NCBI RefSeq assembly: GCF_026339735.1
Contig: NZ_JAPEQG010000001.1
Location: 8,927,001 to 8,991,000, forward strand
Source of the DNA: Streptomyces sp. NBC_01669
Lineage (GTDB): Bacteria > Actinomycetota > Actinomycetes > Streptomycetales > Streptomycetaceae
Length of the DNA: 64,000 nucleotides
Direction of reading: 5' to 3'
The notes below the pieces were generated by a model that saw only the letters and a program-made list of their open reading frames with translations, did not search any database and was not told the origin of the DNA. Shown piece by piece: positions 53,453 to 62,632 of the stretch. How positions within the stretch are numbered: the first letter of the stretch is position 1; every line of letters begins with the position of its first letter. A program made the translations under genes and the position numbers.

Positions 53453-54244
53453 TTACTTCGGGTCGCGGTTGAACTGCGCCATCGACCAGCGGTAGCCGAG
53501 CGCGATCAGGCCGATGCACCAGGCGATCGCGATCCAGCCGTTGTTGCCGATCTCGGTGCCGAGGAGGAGGCCGCGGAGGGTTTCGATGGCGGGGGTGAAG
53601 GGCTGATACTCGGCGATCGGCTGGAACCAGCCGGGCATGGTGTCGGCCGGGATGAAGGCGCTGGAGATGAGGGGGAGGAGGATCAGCGGCATGGCCATGT
53701 TGCTGGCCGCCTCAGGGTTCGGGCTGGCCAGTCCCATGCCGACCGCAATCCAGGTCAGCGCCAGGGCGAAGAACACGATGAGCCCGAATGCTGCCAGCCA
53801 CTTCAGGGCGGTTGCGTCCGTGGAGCGGAAGCCGATGGCCACGCCGATGGCGCCGACGAGGACCACGCTCATGACGGATTGCAGCACGCTACCGACAACG
53901 TGCCCGATGAGTACCGAAGGGCGGTAGACCGCCATCGTGCGGAAGCGGGCGATGAGGCCCTCGGTCATATCCATGGAGACGTACACCGCGGCCCCGATCA
54001 CGGTGCTGCCGATGGTCATCAGCAGCAAACCCGGGACGATGTAGGCGATGTAGTCGGAGCGGTCGGCGCCGCCGCCGCCGATGCCCGCGCTCATCACGTC
54101 GCCGAAGATGTAGACGAAGAGCAGCAGCATCATGATCGGCGTGAGCAGCAGGTTCAGGGTCCCTGACGGGTAGCGCCGCGCGTGCAGCAGGTTGCGGCGC
54201 AGCATCGTGTTCGAGTCACGTACAGCGAGGGAGAGGGAGCTCAT
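53453..54244 (-). CDS. ABC-2-type (DrrB-like) exporter permease
   Basis: A 263-residue permease with six helices. Key segments are RNLLHARRYPSGTLNLLLTP, YIVPGLLLMTIGSTVIGAAV, MTEGLIARFRTMAVYRPSVL and the FIPADTMPGWFQPIAEYQPF motif of drug-type ABC-2 permeases. Its start overlaps the ATPase stop by 4 bp. The usual partner is the ATPase at 54241, which here lacks its front part, so the transporter is probably not functional. Confidence 0.92.
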   Translation of the reverse strand: MSSLSLAVRDSNTMLRRNLLHARRYPSGTLNLLLTPIMMLLLFVYIFGDVMSAGIGGGGADRSDYIAYIVPGLLLMTIGSTVIGAAVYVSMDMTEGLIARFRTMAVYRPSVLIGHVVGSVLQSVMSVVLVGAIGVAIGFRSTDATALKWLAAFGLIVFFALALTWIAVGMGLASPNPEAASNMAMPLILLPLISSAFIPADTMPGWFQPIAEYQPFTPAIETLRGLLLGTEIGNNGWIAIAWCIGLIALGYRWSMAQFNRDPK

Positions 54245-54950
54245 CGGACGTTCTCCTTCGGCTGGTTGGGAACGTTGGCTGGGCTGGTCAGGGCGAAGAA
54301 CACGTCGTCGAGGTCGGGGGTATGGACAGTCAGTTCGTCCGCCTCGATGCCGGCGGAGTCGAGCCAGTCGAGAAGGGAGCGCAGTTCGCGCTGACTGCCG
54401 TCGCTGGGGATGGACAGCGACAGTGCCTCCTCGTCCCGGGTGACCTCGCGCAGGGCGTCAGCGGCGGACTGGTACGTGACCGGGTCGGTGAAGCGAAGCC
54501 GGATGTGCCCGCCCGGGATGAGCCGCTTGAGCTCCTCGGCAGTGCCCTCGGCGGCGATCTTGCCGTCATTCAACACAGCGATGCGGTCCGCGAGTTCGTC
54601 GGCCTCCTCCAGGTACTGGGTGGTAAGGAAGACGGTCACGCCGTCGGAGACGAGGCCGCGGATGATGCCCCACATGTTGTGGCGGGAGCGCGGGTCGAGC
54701 CCTGTCGTCGGCTCGTCGAGGAAGATGATCCGCGGGCTGCCGACCAGCGTCATCGCGAGGTCGAGGCGGCGCTTCATGCCGCCGGAGTAGGTCGAGGCGG
54801 GCTTCTTCGCGGCCTCCACCAGATCGAAGCGCTCCAGGAGTTCAACGCAGACCCGCCGCCCCTCGCTCTTGGACAGGTGGTGCAGGTCCGCCATGAGGAG
54901 GAGGTTCTCCTCGCCGGTGATCAGGCCGTCGACTCGGAGGCTGGAGACGC
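54241..54950 (-). pseudogene. DrrA-like ABC ATPase lacking Walker A
   Basis: Reverse strand: LRVDGLITGEENLLLMADLH, TYSGGMKRRLDLAMTLVGSP (signature), IIFLDEPTTGLDPRSRHNMW (Walker B) and the DrrA-type C-terminal tail. The first 90 or so residues with the P-loop are missing; the frame before LRVDGL is unrelated. A start at 54894 is possible but the product could not bind ATP normally. A deletion of about 0.25-0.3 kb replaced by foreign sequence (54951-55202) explains it. Confidence 0.8.
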
Positions 54951-55202
54951 AGGGGGAGTGGAAGCTGTTTCGGAACCCGGGTTGAGTGACTGTCCGTGCT
55001 ACACGTCAGTCGTGTCATCTTGGGGAATGGTGTCGAGCGGCCCGCCGCCGGAGACCTGCTCGCCGGGGGCATGGGCAGGACTGAGCCAGGTATCGCCAGC
55101 CTGCTCGACCACCTCGGTGGACAGGATCTACGGCGGCTTCCGGTGGCCGGTCGGCCCGCGCCTGTTTCCGCTGCGCTGAGGCGAACGAACCCGCGTGCGG
55201 GC

Positions 55203-55529
55203 TTACTTCTCGGCCGTGCCGGGTTCCCTGCTGATGGACTCCTGGTAGACGTCCGCATAGGTGCGTGAGTCCTTGACCAGGTCGTCGCAGAACGCGGCGA
55301 CGTCATTGCCGATGAGTTGCAAGACCCCCTTGTCCGTGGCGGCGCCCTCCTCGAAGAAGTCGACGATCCCGGGGAGCAGGGGCCCGTCAGGAAGGTCGAT
55401 CGGTCCGACCTTGAACAGGTACTTCTGCATCTCCTTGTAGACGATCTGGTAGTCCGGCGGGAGCGCCTTGACCCGAGCCATGTGCGCCCGCCACTGCTTC
55501 TTGCCCTCGATGATGTCCTGGATGCCCAC
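55203..55529 (-). CDS. DUF1048 protein, copy 1
   Basis: A 108-residue protein from GTG 55529 after GGGAGGCTGAC. It reads MGIQDIIEGKKQWRAHMARV, ALPPDYQIVYKEMQKYLFKV and GVLQLIGNDVAAFCDDLVKD, the DUF1048 pattern. Helical and soluble; function unknown, but the family is nearly always encoded between a PadR regulator and a Drr-type ABC exporter, as here. Confidence 0.88.
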   Translation of the reverse strand: MGIQDIIEGKKQWRAHMARVKALPPDYQIVYKEMQKYLFKVGPIDLPDGPLLPGIVDFFEEGAATDKGVLQLIGNDVAAFCDDLVKDSRTYADVYQESISREPGTAEK

Positions 55530-55530
55530 G

Positions 55531-55887
55531 TCAGCCTCCCAGCCGGCTCAATTTCCTTGCGACGTTCCTGTTCAACTGCTCGCGCCACCGGTCGCGATAG
55601 GTTCGGGCCCCTTCTCCACCGGCCAAAGCCGTGCAAAAGCCTCGGATGTCGTCGCCGAGGACCTCGTGGACGCTCTGCCCGTCCGCCGCTGTTTCTTCGA
55701 GCAGCCCCAGGGCAGCGTCGAGGATCGGCATCAGGTTGCGGCCGGTGAAGTCCCCATGGGGAAAGAGGTAGCCCTTGATCTGTTCCCACGCCGCCCGGTA
55801 GTCGTCTGGCAGGGCCTCGGCCCGGGCTTCGAACGCCTTCCATTCCCTGGTGAGATCGCTGCCTGTGATGGTCTCCCAGAAGTTCAT
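55531..55887 (-). CDS. DUF1048 protein, copy 2
   Basis: A 118-residue protein from ATG 55887, overlapping the PadR stop (ATGA). MNFWETITGSDLTREWKAFE, LPDDYRAAWEQIKGYLFPHG and VHEVLGDDIRGFCTALAGGE show the same fold as copy 1, with which it is adjacent (1-bp gap). The two probably form a heteromer linked to the exporter. All genes are in one reverse-strand operon. Confidence 0.88.
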   Translation of the reverse strand: MNFWETITGSDLTREWKAFEARAEALPDDYRAAWEQIKGYLFPHGDFTGRNLMPILDAALGLLEETAADGQSVHEVLGDDIRGFCTALAGGEGARTYRDRWREQLNRNVARKLSRLGG

Positions 55888-56210
55888 CTCCCGCCTTCCT
55901 TGAGCCTGTCGATGCGTGATGAGACGTACTGCCATTTCGTCCAGAACTTCGCGAGTTCCTCGCGTCCGGCGTCGTTGAGCGCGTAGAACTTGCGCGGCGG
56001 ACCGACCCCCGATGGTCGTTTCGTCACCTGGACGAGTTTGTTCCTCTCCAGTCGCAGCAAGATGGTGTACACCGTCCCCTCGACGACGTCGGCGAAGCCG
56101 AGCTCGTTCAGCTGGCGGGTGATGGCGTACCCGTAGGTTTCCTCGCTGCCGATGATTTCGAGCACGCACCCTTCGAGCGTGCCCTTCAGCATCTCCGTCA
56201 GGTCGTCCAT
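55884..56210 (-). CDS. PadR-family regulator
   Basis: A 108-residue winged-helix repressor from ATG 56210 after GAGGAGGACTCGCG. MLKGTLEGCVLEIIGSEETY, GYAITRQLNELGFADVVEGT and VYTILLRLERNKLVQVTKRP are the canonical PadR helices and wing; the C-terminal dimer helix is short. It is the first gene of the operon and likely autoregulates it through the palindromes just upstream. Confidence 0.93.
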   Translation of the reverse strand: MDDLTEMLKGTLEGCVLEIIGSEETYGYAITRQLNELGFADVVEGTVYTILLRLERNKLVQVTKRPSGVGPPRKFYALNDAGREELAKFWTKWQYVSSRIDRLKEGGR

Positions 56211-56232
56211 CGCGAGTCCTCCTCGGCCCTAG

Positions 56233-56267
56233 CGGTACTGCGTAGTACCGAGTACCGCTATACGGTA
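56233..56267. promoter_or_regulatory. Twin PadR operator palindromes
   Basis: CGGTACTGCGTAGTACCG (56233-56250, 7-bp perfect arms) and TACCGCTATACGGTA (56253-56267, 5-bp arms) share the TACCG/CGGTA half-site. They lie 23-57 bp before the PadR start. Overlap with the operon promoter is likely (TATACGGTAT in this region). Confidence 0.75.
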
Positions 56268-56873
56268 TCACCGAGTAGTGGAGGATGTCAGTGCGGCAGT
56301 CTTGCCTTCTGCAGGCTTGGGGCTTCCCCTACCGCAACACGCTGAACTTGACAGAGAAGTCGTCGCTCACCGCGCCGCGCAGAGCGTCGAGGGAGAACAC
56401 CTGGGACGCGGGCCAGGTGCGGGCGAGCGTCGACTGCCGGGCACTCCGTCGAGGAGGCGGTCGCCTTCGCTCGCCGCTTCCCGTCCTGGTGCGGCGTCGC
56501 GCCTGAAGTGCTCGCGGCGTTTGGTGCGGCGACGGCGGCCCTGTGGCGGGAGATCGCGGAGCAGAACGGCACCGTGTGGAAGCGGGCGATGGCTCAGCAG
56601 GCTGCCACGCTGGGGCGCGCTCTCGGTGCGCCTGTTTCTGAGGCCGGTGGCGCCTCTGCCAGTCACTGTCCCGGCCCACGCCGCTGACGCGGTCACGTGA
56701 GGCCGGATGCCCACCCGCCACGCTCGCCGGAGCGCGATCGTCCGCTGCGCCGATCGGCTGCGGGCGGATTTCACACGGAAGCGATGACTGGCATGGAGAA
56801 ATCGGACCAGGGCCTCAAACCGCGAGGCCGAGATGGAGCCAGGCCCGATTCGGCGCGCCGTCGACCGCTCATC
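56268..56873. other. Region with a coding fragment but no complete gene
   Basis: On the forward strand 56436-56686 translates as AGHSVEEAVAFARRFPSWCG, VAPEVLAAFGAATAALWREI and AEQNGTVWKRAMAQQAATLG to a stop, with good codon bias but no start codon. It looks like the C-terminal piece of a lost gene of unknown family. The rest shows nothing supportable. Confidence 0.45.
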
Positions 56874-57043
56874 CACACAAAGACACGGCCCGAGCCCCAT
56901 CGCCACATACGCACACCAGCGGGCGATGACGGAGTCCGCAGGCGCCCTCCGAGGGCAGGAAGGCGCAATCGGCTACCGGATCCTCCAGCCCCCGTGATGC
57001 AGCATCGCTACGGCTCCGTAAGCCAATCACCCAACAGTTGAAG
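56874..57043 (-). repeat. 170-bp inverted repeat, copy 2
   Basis: Complement of 44470-44639 with six mismatches in 170 bases and no gap. It is followed on its repeat strand by no IS gene. Recombination between the copies would invert the 12.2 kb that include IS605, the par remnants and the ABC operon. Confidence 0.85.
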
Positions 57044-57331
57044 CCCCTTCGGCCTTCAAGCGGCTGAAGGAACCCTGCGGTCCGGCCGAAGAGTGGGAGC
57101 TGCGTATCGAAGACCGCGAGATTTCCGGCCCCGGAAAAGCCCCGGCTGCGAGGCCTCATAAACGATGAGAAAGCGCCCTTCCGGCAGAGCGCTGTCGGTG
57201 GCGTGTCGTTGCTGGTCAACGGGGGGATGGCGCTGCCACAAGTTCTGCAGCGGATACGATGAATTGTGGGGCGGTGATCTCGTAGAGAGATGATGGGCGC
57301 GGGATGCCGAATCGGAGAGGCGGCGAGGGCC

Positions 57332-58192
57332 ATGGACCTGCGGCAGATGGAGGTTGTCGTCGCGGTCGCCGAGGAAGAGGGGTTCACGGCGGCGGCGCAG
57401 CGGCTGCACGTCGTGCAGTCCGCGGTGTCGACAACGGTCCGTTCGCTGGAAAAGGAGCTGGGCAGCAAGCTGTTCGAGCGCACCACGCACCGGGTGACGC
57501 TGACCCCGGCCGGTGAGGCGTTCGTACCGGCGGCACGTACGGCGCTGCGGGCTGCCGAGCAGGCCCGGGCCGCAGTCGATGCCGTGCGGGGGGAGCTTCG
57601 GGGGCGCGTCACCGTCGGCACGATGCAGGGCGTCTGGGCCGGACTCCACCGTGCTCTGGCGAGCTTGCGGGCGGAGCACCCGGGCGTGGTGGTCAACCTC
57701 CGGCAGGCGGCGGTGGCCGATATTCGGCAGGCGCTGCGTGAGGGCACGGTGGATCTGGCCGTTGTCGCATTCGATCGTCAGCAGCAACGGGGTTTGGTGA
57801 CCCGGCTGCTGTCACGCGAGGAGATGGTGTTGTTGGCCTCGCCTGAGCGGGCTTTCGCCGATGACTCCGTGGTGACGTTCGCGGAAGTCGCACGTCTGCC
57901 CTTCGTGGACTTCACACCAGGCTGGGCGATCCGTTACGCAGTGGACCGGGCCTTCCGTGCGGCTCTCGTCGAGCGCAGTTACACCTTTGAGGTGAACGAC
58001 ATTGTCGCTGCGTCCGAACTCGTCCGGCACGATCTGGGCGTGTGCATCATGCCGGAGTCGATTGCCGCACGTTTCCCCGATCTGGCCGCGCGCCGATTCG
58101 CCCAGCACGCGCCTGGCTGGAAGGTCATGGTGGCGCGGCCCCGCGGCGAAGCGCCTCCGGCGGTTGCGGCACTGCTGCGGCATATCACGTAA
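57332..58192 (+). CDS. LysR-family regulator
   Basis: A 286-residue activator/repressor from ATG 57332 (MDLRQMEVVVAVAEEEGFTA). The helix-turn-helix covers AAQRLHVVQSAVSTTVRSLE, followed by the linker helix and a two-lobed effector domain (LRGRVTVGTMQGVWAGLHRA, VARLPFVDFTPGWAIRYAVD). It is convergent with the MFS exporter across a bidirectional terminator. The target is unknown; no divergent partner gene survives upstream. Confidence 0.93.
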   Translation: MDLRQMEVVVAVAEEEGFTAAAQRLHVVQSAVSTTVRSLEKELGSKLFERTTHRVTLTPAGEAFVPAARTALRAAEQARAAVDAVRGELRGRVTVGTMQGVWAGLHRALASLRAEHPGVVVNLRQAAVADIRQALREGTVDLAVVAFDRQQQRGLVTRLLSREEMVLLASPERAFADDSVVTFAEVARLPFVDFTPGWAIRYAVDRAFRAALVERSYTFEVNDIVAASELVRHDLGVCIMPESIAARFPDLAARRFAQHAPGWKVMVARPRGEAPPAVAALLRHIT

Positions 58193-58314
58193 GGCAGTGT
58201 TCCCTCGGATACGTCCGTGACCGCTGGTATCGGAGCCCGCAGGGAGGGGCTCGCTGCAGGGCGAGGGCCGGCGTGGTTGGTCCCGTGAACGACATCCTGT
58301 CCGTCCAGGACACC

Positions 58315-58362
58315 GCACCCGCTTCAGCCGGGAGGGGTGTCTTCCTGGGCTGAAGCGGGTGC
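58315..58362. terminator. Bidirectional terminator between LysR and MFS genes
   Basis: Perfect 15-bp arms, GCACCCGCTTCAGCC (58315-58329) and its complement (58348-58362), lie between two convergent genes. Confidence 0.85.
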
Positions 58363-58429
58363 GTCCTGTGGTCGGCAGTGGCCTGTGGTGGCCTGGCGTA
58401 TCAACGCGCCGTCGGTGGGTGTGTCGGGG

Positions 58430-59659
58430 TCAGCGTGTGGTTCGGGTTTGTGCCCGGCGTTCCGTGGTCCAGTAGAGCAGGGCCAGGACGGGCAGGGCGG
58501 CGCCGAGGATGGTGAGCGCGCTCCAGCCTCCGGCGTGGTAGACGATCGAGCCGAGCTGGGAGCCGGCGGCGCCGCCGAGGAAGAAGGTGGCGATGAACGC
58601 GCTGTTGAGGCGTGCGCGTGCGTTCGGATCGAGCTGGTAGATGGTGTGCTGGCCGAGGATGAGGGTGGTCTGCACCGCCATGTCGATCAGGATGGCGGCC
58701 AGGGCGATCAGGATGATGCTGTGCTGGCCGAAGCCCGCGAGGGCGAAGGCGACCGCTGCGACGACGAAGGCGACGCCGGTCATGGGGCGAACGAGCTTGC
58801 GGTCGGCCCAGTGACCCGCCACAGGTGCGATAGCGGCGCCGGCCGCGCCGACGAGGGCGAAGATGCCGACGCCCACCGGGGAGTAGTGGAAGTGGGGGCC
58901 GGTCAGGACGAAGGAGACGGTGGTCCAGAAGGCGCTGAAGACGGCGAACATGGCCGCCTGGTAGAGGCCACGGCGCAACAGCGCGGGGTGTGTGCGCACC
59001 AGCTGGACGGTGGAGCGCAGCACGTGGTGGTACGGGATGGTGGTGGTCGGGGCATGATGAGGCAGAGCCACGCGCAAGGCCACCGCGAGGACGGCCATCA
59101 GGACGGCGGAGCCGAGGAAGACGACGCGCCAGCCGGCGAGGTCGGAGACCAGACTGCTCAGCGTGCGGGAGAGCAGGATGCCGGTGAGCAGACCGCTCAT
59201 CACCCGGCCGACGATGCGGCCCCGGGCGTGGTCGGGCGCGAGGCTCGCCGCGAAGGGCACCAGGATCTGGGCGACGACCGAGGTGGCGCCGCTGACCAGC
59301 GAGGCGATCAGCAGCATCGGGAAGCTGGTGGCAAGGCCGGTCGCCACCAGGGCGAGGGTCGTGACCGTCAGCAGGGCGGTGACGAGGTTCCGCTTCTCCA
59401 GCCGGTCGCCGAGCGGGACCAGGAAGAGCATGCCCACCACGTAGCCGACCTGGGTGAGGGTGATCAGTGCGCCGGCGGTGGCCGTGCTGGTGTGGAAGAC
59501 GCTGCTCAGCGAGGACAGCAGGGGCTGGGCGTAGTACAGGTTGGCGACGGTCATACCGGAGGCGACGGCCAGGAGCGCGACCAGCCATCCGGGTACGCCG
59601 TGCGTGGCCTTTGCGGTGGTCGGCCGGTGTGGGGCCTGGAGCTGAGTGGATGCGGACAC
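58430..59659 (-). CDS. Major facilitator superfamily exporter
   Basis: A 409-residue membrane transporter with about twelve helices. GTG 59659 is chosen after GAGAAGGTGTCC. Motif A appears as LVPLGDRLEKRNLVTALLTV; other blocks are VASGMTVANLYYAQPLLSSL (typical of the YnfM/CynX-like branch) and AGHWADRKLVRPMTGVAFVV (second motif A). Substrate unknown; family members export small organic compounds. Divergent from the FAD monooxygenase at 59933. Confidence 0.92.
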   Translation of the reverse strand: MSASTQLQAPHRPTTAKATHGVPGWLVALLAVASGMTVANLYYAQPLLSSLSSVFHTSTATAGALITLTQVGYVVGMLFLVPLGDRLEKRNLVTALLTVTTLALVATGLATSFPMLLIASLVSGATSVVAQILVPFAASLAPDHARGRIVGRVMSGLLTGILLSRTLSSLVSDLAGWRVVFLGSAVLMAVLAVALRVALPHHAPTTTIPYHHVLRSTVQLVRTHPALLRRGLYQAAMFAVFSAFWTTVSFVLTGPHFHYSPVGVGIFALVGAAGAAIAPVAGHWADRKLVRPMTGVAFVVAAVAFALAGFGQHSIILIALAAILIDMAVQTTLILGQHTIYQLDPNARARLNSAFIATFFLGGAAGSQLGSIVYHAGGWSALTILGAALPVLALLYWTTERRAQTRTTR

Positions 59660-59932
59660 GGACACCTTCTCGGGAGTGAGCTGCGGATGCGGCTCGGGCA
59701 GAACACTGGTCGGTGTCTGAGCAGCGTCCTTGCTGCTCAGACTGTCACTCCAGCGTCTGGCGCACTGCATTGCTTCCCTCAACAAGGAGATGATTCGTGA
59801 TGACGGTTATCTCGATTGCAGATGTCAGAGCTCAGGGAGGACGAGATGCCCTGGGCGCGCCGTGGCTTCGGTCCGCCGTAGATGCGACGATCAATGGTGC
59901 GGACGCCGCCCGTGGAACAGCGCAGGTTCACG

Positions 59933-61099
59933 ATGGGTGAGAGGAACGCCTTCAAGGCGCTGATCATCGGTGGATCCGTCGGAGGTTTGGCGGCAGCGCA
60001 CGAACTGGGATCCGTCGGTGCGGAGGTCGCTGTCTACGAACGGTCAGCCGGCCGGACCGAGCCCCGCGGGGCCGGGATCGTCATGCAGCCTGAGGTCGAG
60101 ATGCTGCTGGAGCGGCTGGGATCGTCCGCGCGATCCGTGGGCGTCCTCCTGCACGAACGCCAGCAACTCCACTTCCATGGCAAGGCCGAGCGCTACAAAG
60201 CCCCGCAGTTGATGACTTCCTGGGACACCCTCTACCGCGCGCTTCGCGATCCGCTCACCGATGTGTGCTACCGCCTGGACAGCTCGCTCGCCCGTGTGCG
60301 GGTGGAAGGCCATGACGTCACGGCTGAGTTCTCCGACGGGTATACCGTGCGTGGCAACTTCCTTGTCGGTGCCGACGGAATCGGATCGGCCACGCGAAGA
60401 CTTATCGACCCCGCTGCTCGTCCCGCGTACGCGGGCTACGTGGCCTGGCGTGGACTGGAGTCCGAATCCCGGGTGCCGGACGACTTGCTGGAGCTTCTTT
60501 CGGACCGATTCACATTCTTCGGTTCGCGTGGCATGCAAATGCTTTGCTATCTGGTTCCAGGGCCCAACGGCGAGTTGGAGGAAGGGGCGCGGCGGGTCAA
60601 TTGGGTGTGGTATGTGAATGTTGCGGAGCGTAATCTTTCGAGGCTCATGGCGGGGCGCTCCGGAGAGCAGTTCGCACATTTCCTGCCGCCAGGGGAGCTG
60701 ATGCCGGGGACGGTTGAGGAGGTCGGTGCCCAGGCGGATTCCTCCTTGCCGCCGCAGTTCGCCAGACTTGTTCGGCTGTCGGAAGTCTTCATGCAACCGG
60801 TATTCGACCTCCCTCCCTACCGCATGGTGGCCGATCACGCGGCCTTGATAGGGGATGCTGCGGGAACGGTCCGGCCGCACACTGCTTCAGGAACATCCAA
60901 AGCGTTCGGTGACGCTGCCGGCCTCGCCGCAGCGATGAACGGGTGGACGCCCTCGAAGGCGCTTCCCGCCCGGGGCCTCGAAGAATGGGAGGTCCGGCGG
61001 CTGGCACACTTGGCCAGGCTGTCGGAGATCGGAATCGAGTTGGCGGTGACATCCTCGCTCGGAGTGGCGAATGGCCGTCAGTTCTTCGACTCGGAATGA
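59933..61099 (+). CDS. FAD-dependent monooxygenase
   Basis: A 388-residue class A flavoprotein monooxygenase. FAD motifs are ALIIGGSVGGLAAAHELGSV (GxGxxG-like), FLVGADGIGSATRRLI (DG motif) and HAALIGDAAGTVRPHTASGT (GD motif). ATG 59933 puts the Rossmann fold near the N-terminus; ATG 59882 is an alternative. Such enzymes hydroxylate aromatic or polycyclic compounds using NAD(P)H and O2. Beside a divergent MFS exporter this could be a small detoxification or tailoring unit. Confidence 0.9.
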   Translation: MGERNAFKALIIGGSVGGLAAAHELGSVGAEVAVYERSAGRTEPRGAGIVMQPEVEMLLERLGSSARSVGVLLHERQQLHFHGKAERYKAPQLMTSWDTLYRALRDPLTDVCYRLDSSLARVRVEGHDVTAEFSDGYTVRGNFLVGADGIGSATRRLIDPAARPAYAGYVAWRGLESESRVPDDLLELLSDRFTFFGSRGMQMLCYLVPGPNGELEEGARRVNWVWYVNVAERNLSRLMAGRSGEQFAHFLPPGELMPGTVEEVGAQADSSLPPQFARLVRLSEVFMQPVFDLPPYRMVADHAALIGDAAGTVRPHTASGTSKAFGDAAGLAAAMNGWTPSKALPARGLEEWEVRRLAHLARLSEIGIELAVTSSLGVANGRQFFDSE

Positions 61100-61230
61100 C
61101 CATGTCCCGAGGCCGGGCAGGAGCACGCAATCAGGCAGAATTTCGGAGCCGCGTTCGGCAACATGCGTGAAGCGTGACGGTCGTGATCTGCCCTCCGGGC
61201 ATGGCGACGGCCCCGGAATGATCACGTGGT

Positions 61231-62133
61231 GTGTGCCAGTGCGACAACTCCGAGGCCGTCAGCGGCCCATGCTGTCCGTCCAGCCTGACCGATGAGATGT
61301 GGGAGATCATCAAGCCGCTCCTTCCCGTGCGTGACCTGCGAAAAGGCGGCGGGGTGCGCAAGTACGGAGACCGGTTGGTGTTCGCCTCGGTTTTCTACGT
61401 GCTGCGGTCGGGCTGCCAGTGGCGGATGCTTCCGCGCGATCTGATGCCCTGGGACGCGGCCCACCGCTGGTTCACCAAGTGGCGCCGGGACGGTACCTGG
61501 GACCGCGTCCACGACGAGCTCCGCCGCCGGGTCCGGATCGGGGCCGGACGCGATCCCGAGCCGTCGGCCGCCGTGATCGACGCCCAGTCGATCAAGACCA
61601 GCGAGGGCGGCGAGGCGCGTGGATTCGATGCGGGCAAGCGAACGACAGAGCGGAAGAGACACGTGATCGTGGACACGACGGGCCTGCTGCTGGTCGTCGC
61701 CGTCACCTCCGCGTCCGTGCAGGACCGGGCCGGAGGCCGCGCCGTCCTGGCCCGGCTCGCCGTCGGCTTCCGCACGATCAGTCTGGTGTGGGCCGACGGC
61801 GGATACGCCAACTCCGTTGGTTCCACGCTGCTTTCATGGGCTCGCGACGCGTTGGACATCGTCGTCGAGATCGTGAAGGGGACCGACGACGTCAAGGGCT
61901 TCAAGGTCCTGCCCCGTCGGTGGGTGGTGGAGCGAAGTTTCGGCCGGCTGGTCCGAAACCGTCGGCTGGCCCGCGACTACGAAGGGCTGAGCGCGACATC
62001 CGAGGCCATGATCAAGGTGGCGGTGATCCGTCTGATGCTCGTCCGGCTCGCCGGGCAGCCATCGCGGTGGAGCCATGAATCCCACCGCAAGACCGCCCGA
62101 GCCAAGACCGTCGAGGACCTCATCGCGGCGTAA
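61231..62133 (+). CDS. IS5-family transposase
   Basis: A 300-residue single-frame DDE transposase, different from the ones at 12908 and 17525. It has the N-terminal LTDEMWEIIKPLLPVRDLRK, catalytic Asp in AVIDAQSIKTSEGGEARGFD, Asp in LVWADGGYANSVG, Glu in WVVERSFGRLVRNRRLARDY, and a C-terminal Ala/Lys extension. The frame is complete and starts at GTG 61231. The IS ends were not identified: the flanks show no clear inverted repeat, so the element may be truncated outside the gene. Confidence 0.92.
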   Translation: MCQCDNSEAVSGPCCPSSLTDEMWEIIKPLLPVRDLRKGGGVRKYGDRLVFASVFYVLRSGCQWRMLPRDLMPWDAAHRWFTKWRRDGTWDRVHDELRRRVRIGAGRDPEPSAAVIDAQSIKTSEGGEARGFDAGKRTTERKRHVIVDTTGLLLVVAVTSASVQDRAGGRAVLARLAVGFRTISLVWADGGYANSVGSTLLSWARDALDIVVEIVKGTDDVKGFKVLPRRWVVERSFGRLVRNRRLARDYEGLSATSEAMIKVAVIRLMLVRLAGQPSRWSHESHRKTARAKTVEDLIAA

Positions 62134-62170
62134 TCAACCGGCCACCCGACAGGCTCTGAGGTTGCCCTCG

Positions 62171-62512
62171 TCAGCTGGCCGGGTCGTACTGGAACTGCCG
62201 GACCTCTTGCGAGCAGCGGCAGGCGACGGCGATCTTCGCGGCCCACTCGAGTGCTGCCTCCCGCGAGGGCAGCTCGAGAACGGTGTAGCCGCCGTTGGGC
62301 ACTTTGTGGCCTGGGTACGTGCCCTCGGTGACGGTGCCGTCACCGGCCACGAGCACCGGGTCTACGTCCTCATCGATCCCGCCGCCGAAGACGTACACGC
62401 CCGCCGCCTTGGCCTCGTCGATGACGGCATGCGAGGCTTCGACCACCGCCTCGAAGTCCTCCTCGGGGAACACCATGGCCTCACCGGGGAACGAGATCAG
62501 GTACTTCGTCAT
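62171..62512 (-). CDS. YCII-domain protein
   Basis: A 113-residue protein from ATG 62512 after GGAGTCCTCGA. MTKYLISFPGEAMVFPEEDF, GVYVFGGGIDEDVDPVLVAG and GYTVLELPSREAALEWAAKI fit the YCII/DGPF fold, a ferredoxin-like dimer related to muconolactone isomerase-type proteins. Function uncertain; many are linked to ECF sigma factors (none seen here). Intact gene between two transposases. Confidence 0.85.
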   Translation of the reverse strand: MTKYLISFPGEAMVFPEEDFEAVVEASHAVIDEAKAAGVYVFGGGIDEDVDPVLVAGDGTVTEGTYPGHKVPNGGYTVLELPSREAALEWAAKIAVACRCSQEVRQFQYDPAS

Positions 62513-62632
62513 TCGAGGACTCCTCTGCTCCGGCGGCGCCATCCGTCGGCTCTTCTCTGCGGCACCGCTCTGGTGCCCAGCCCGATTATGGCTCCGGCGC
62601 CCGATATGTAGTTCTCTCCGGGAGACCTCGAC

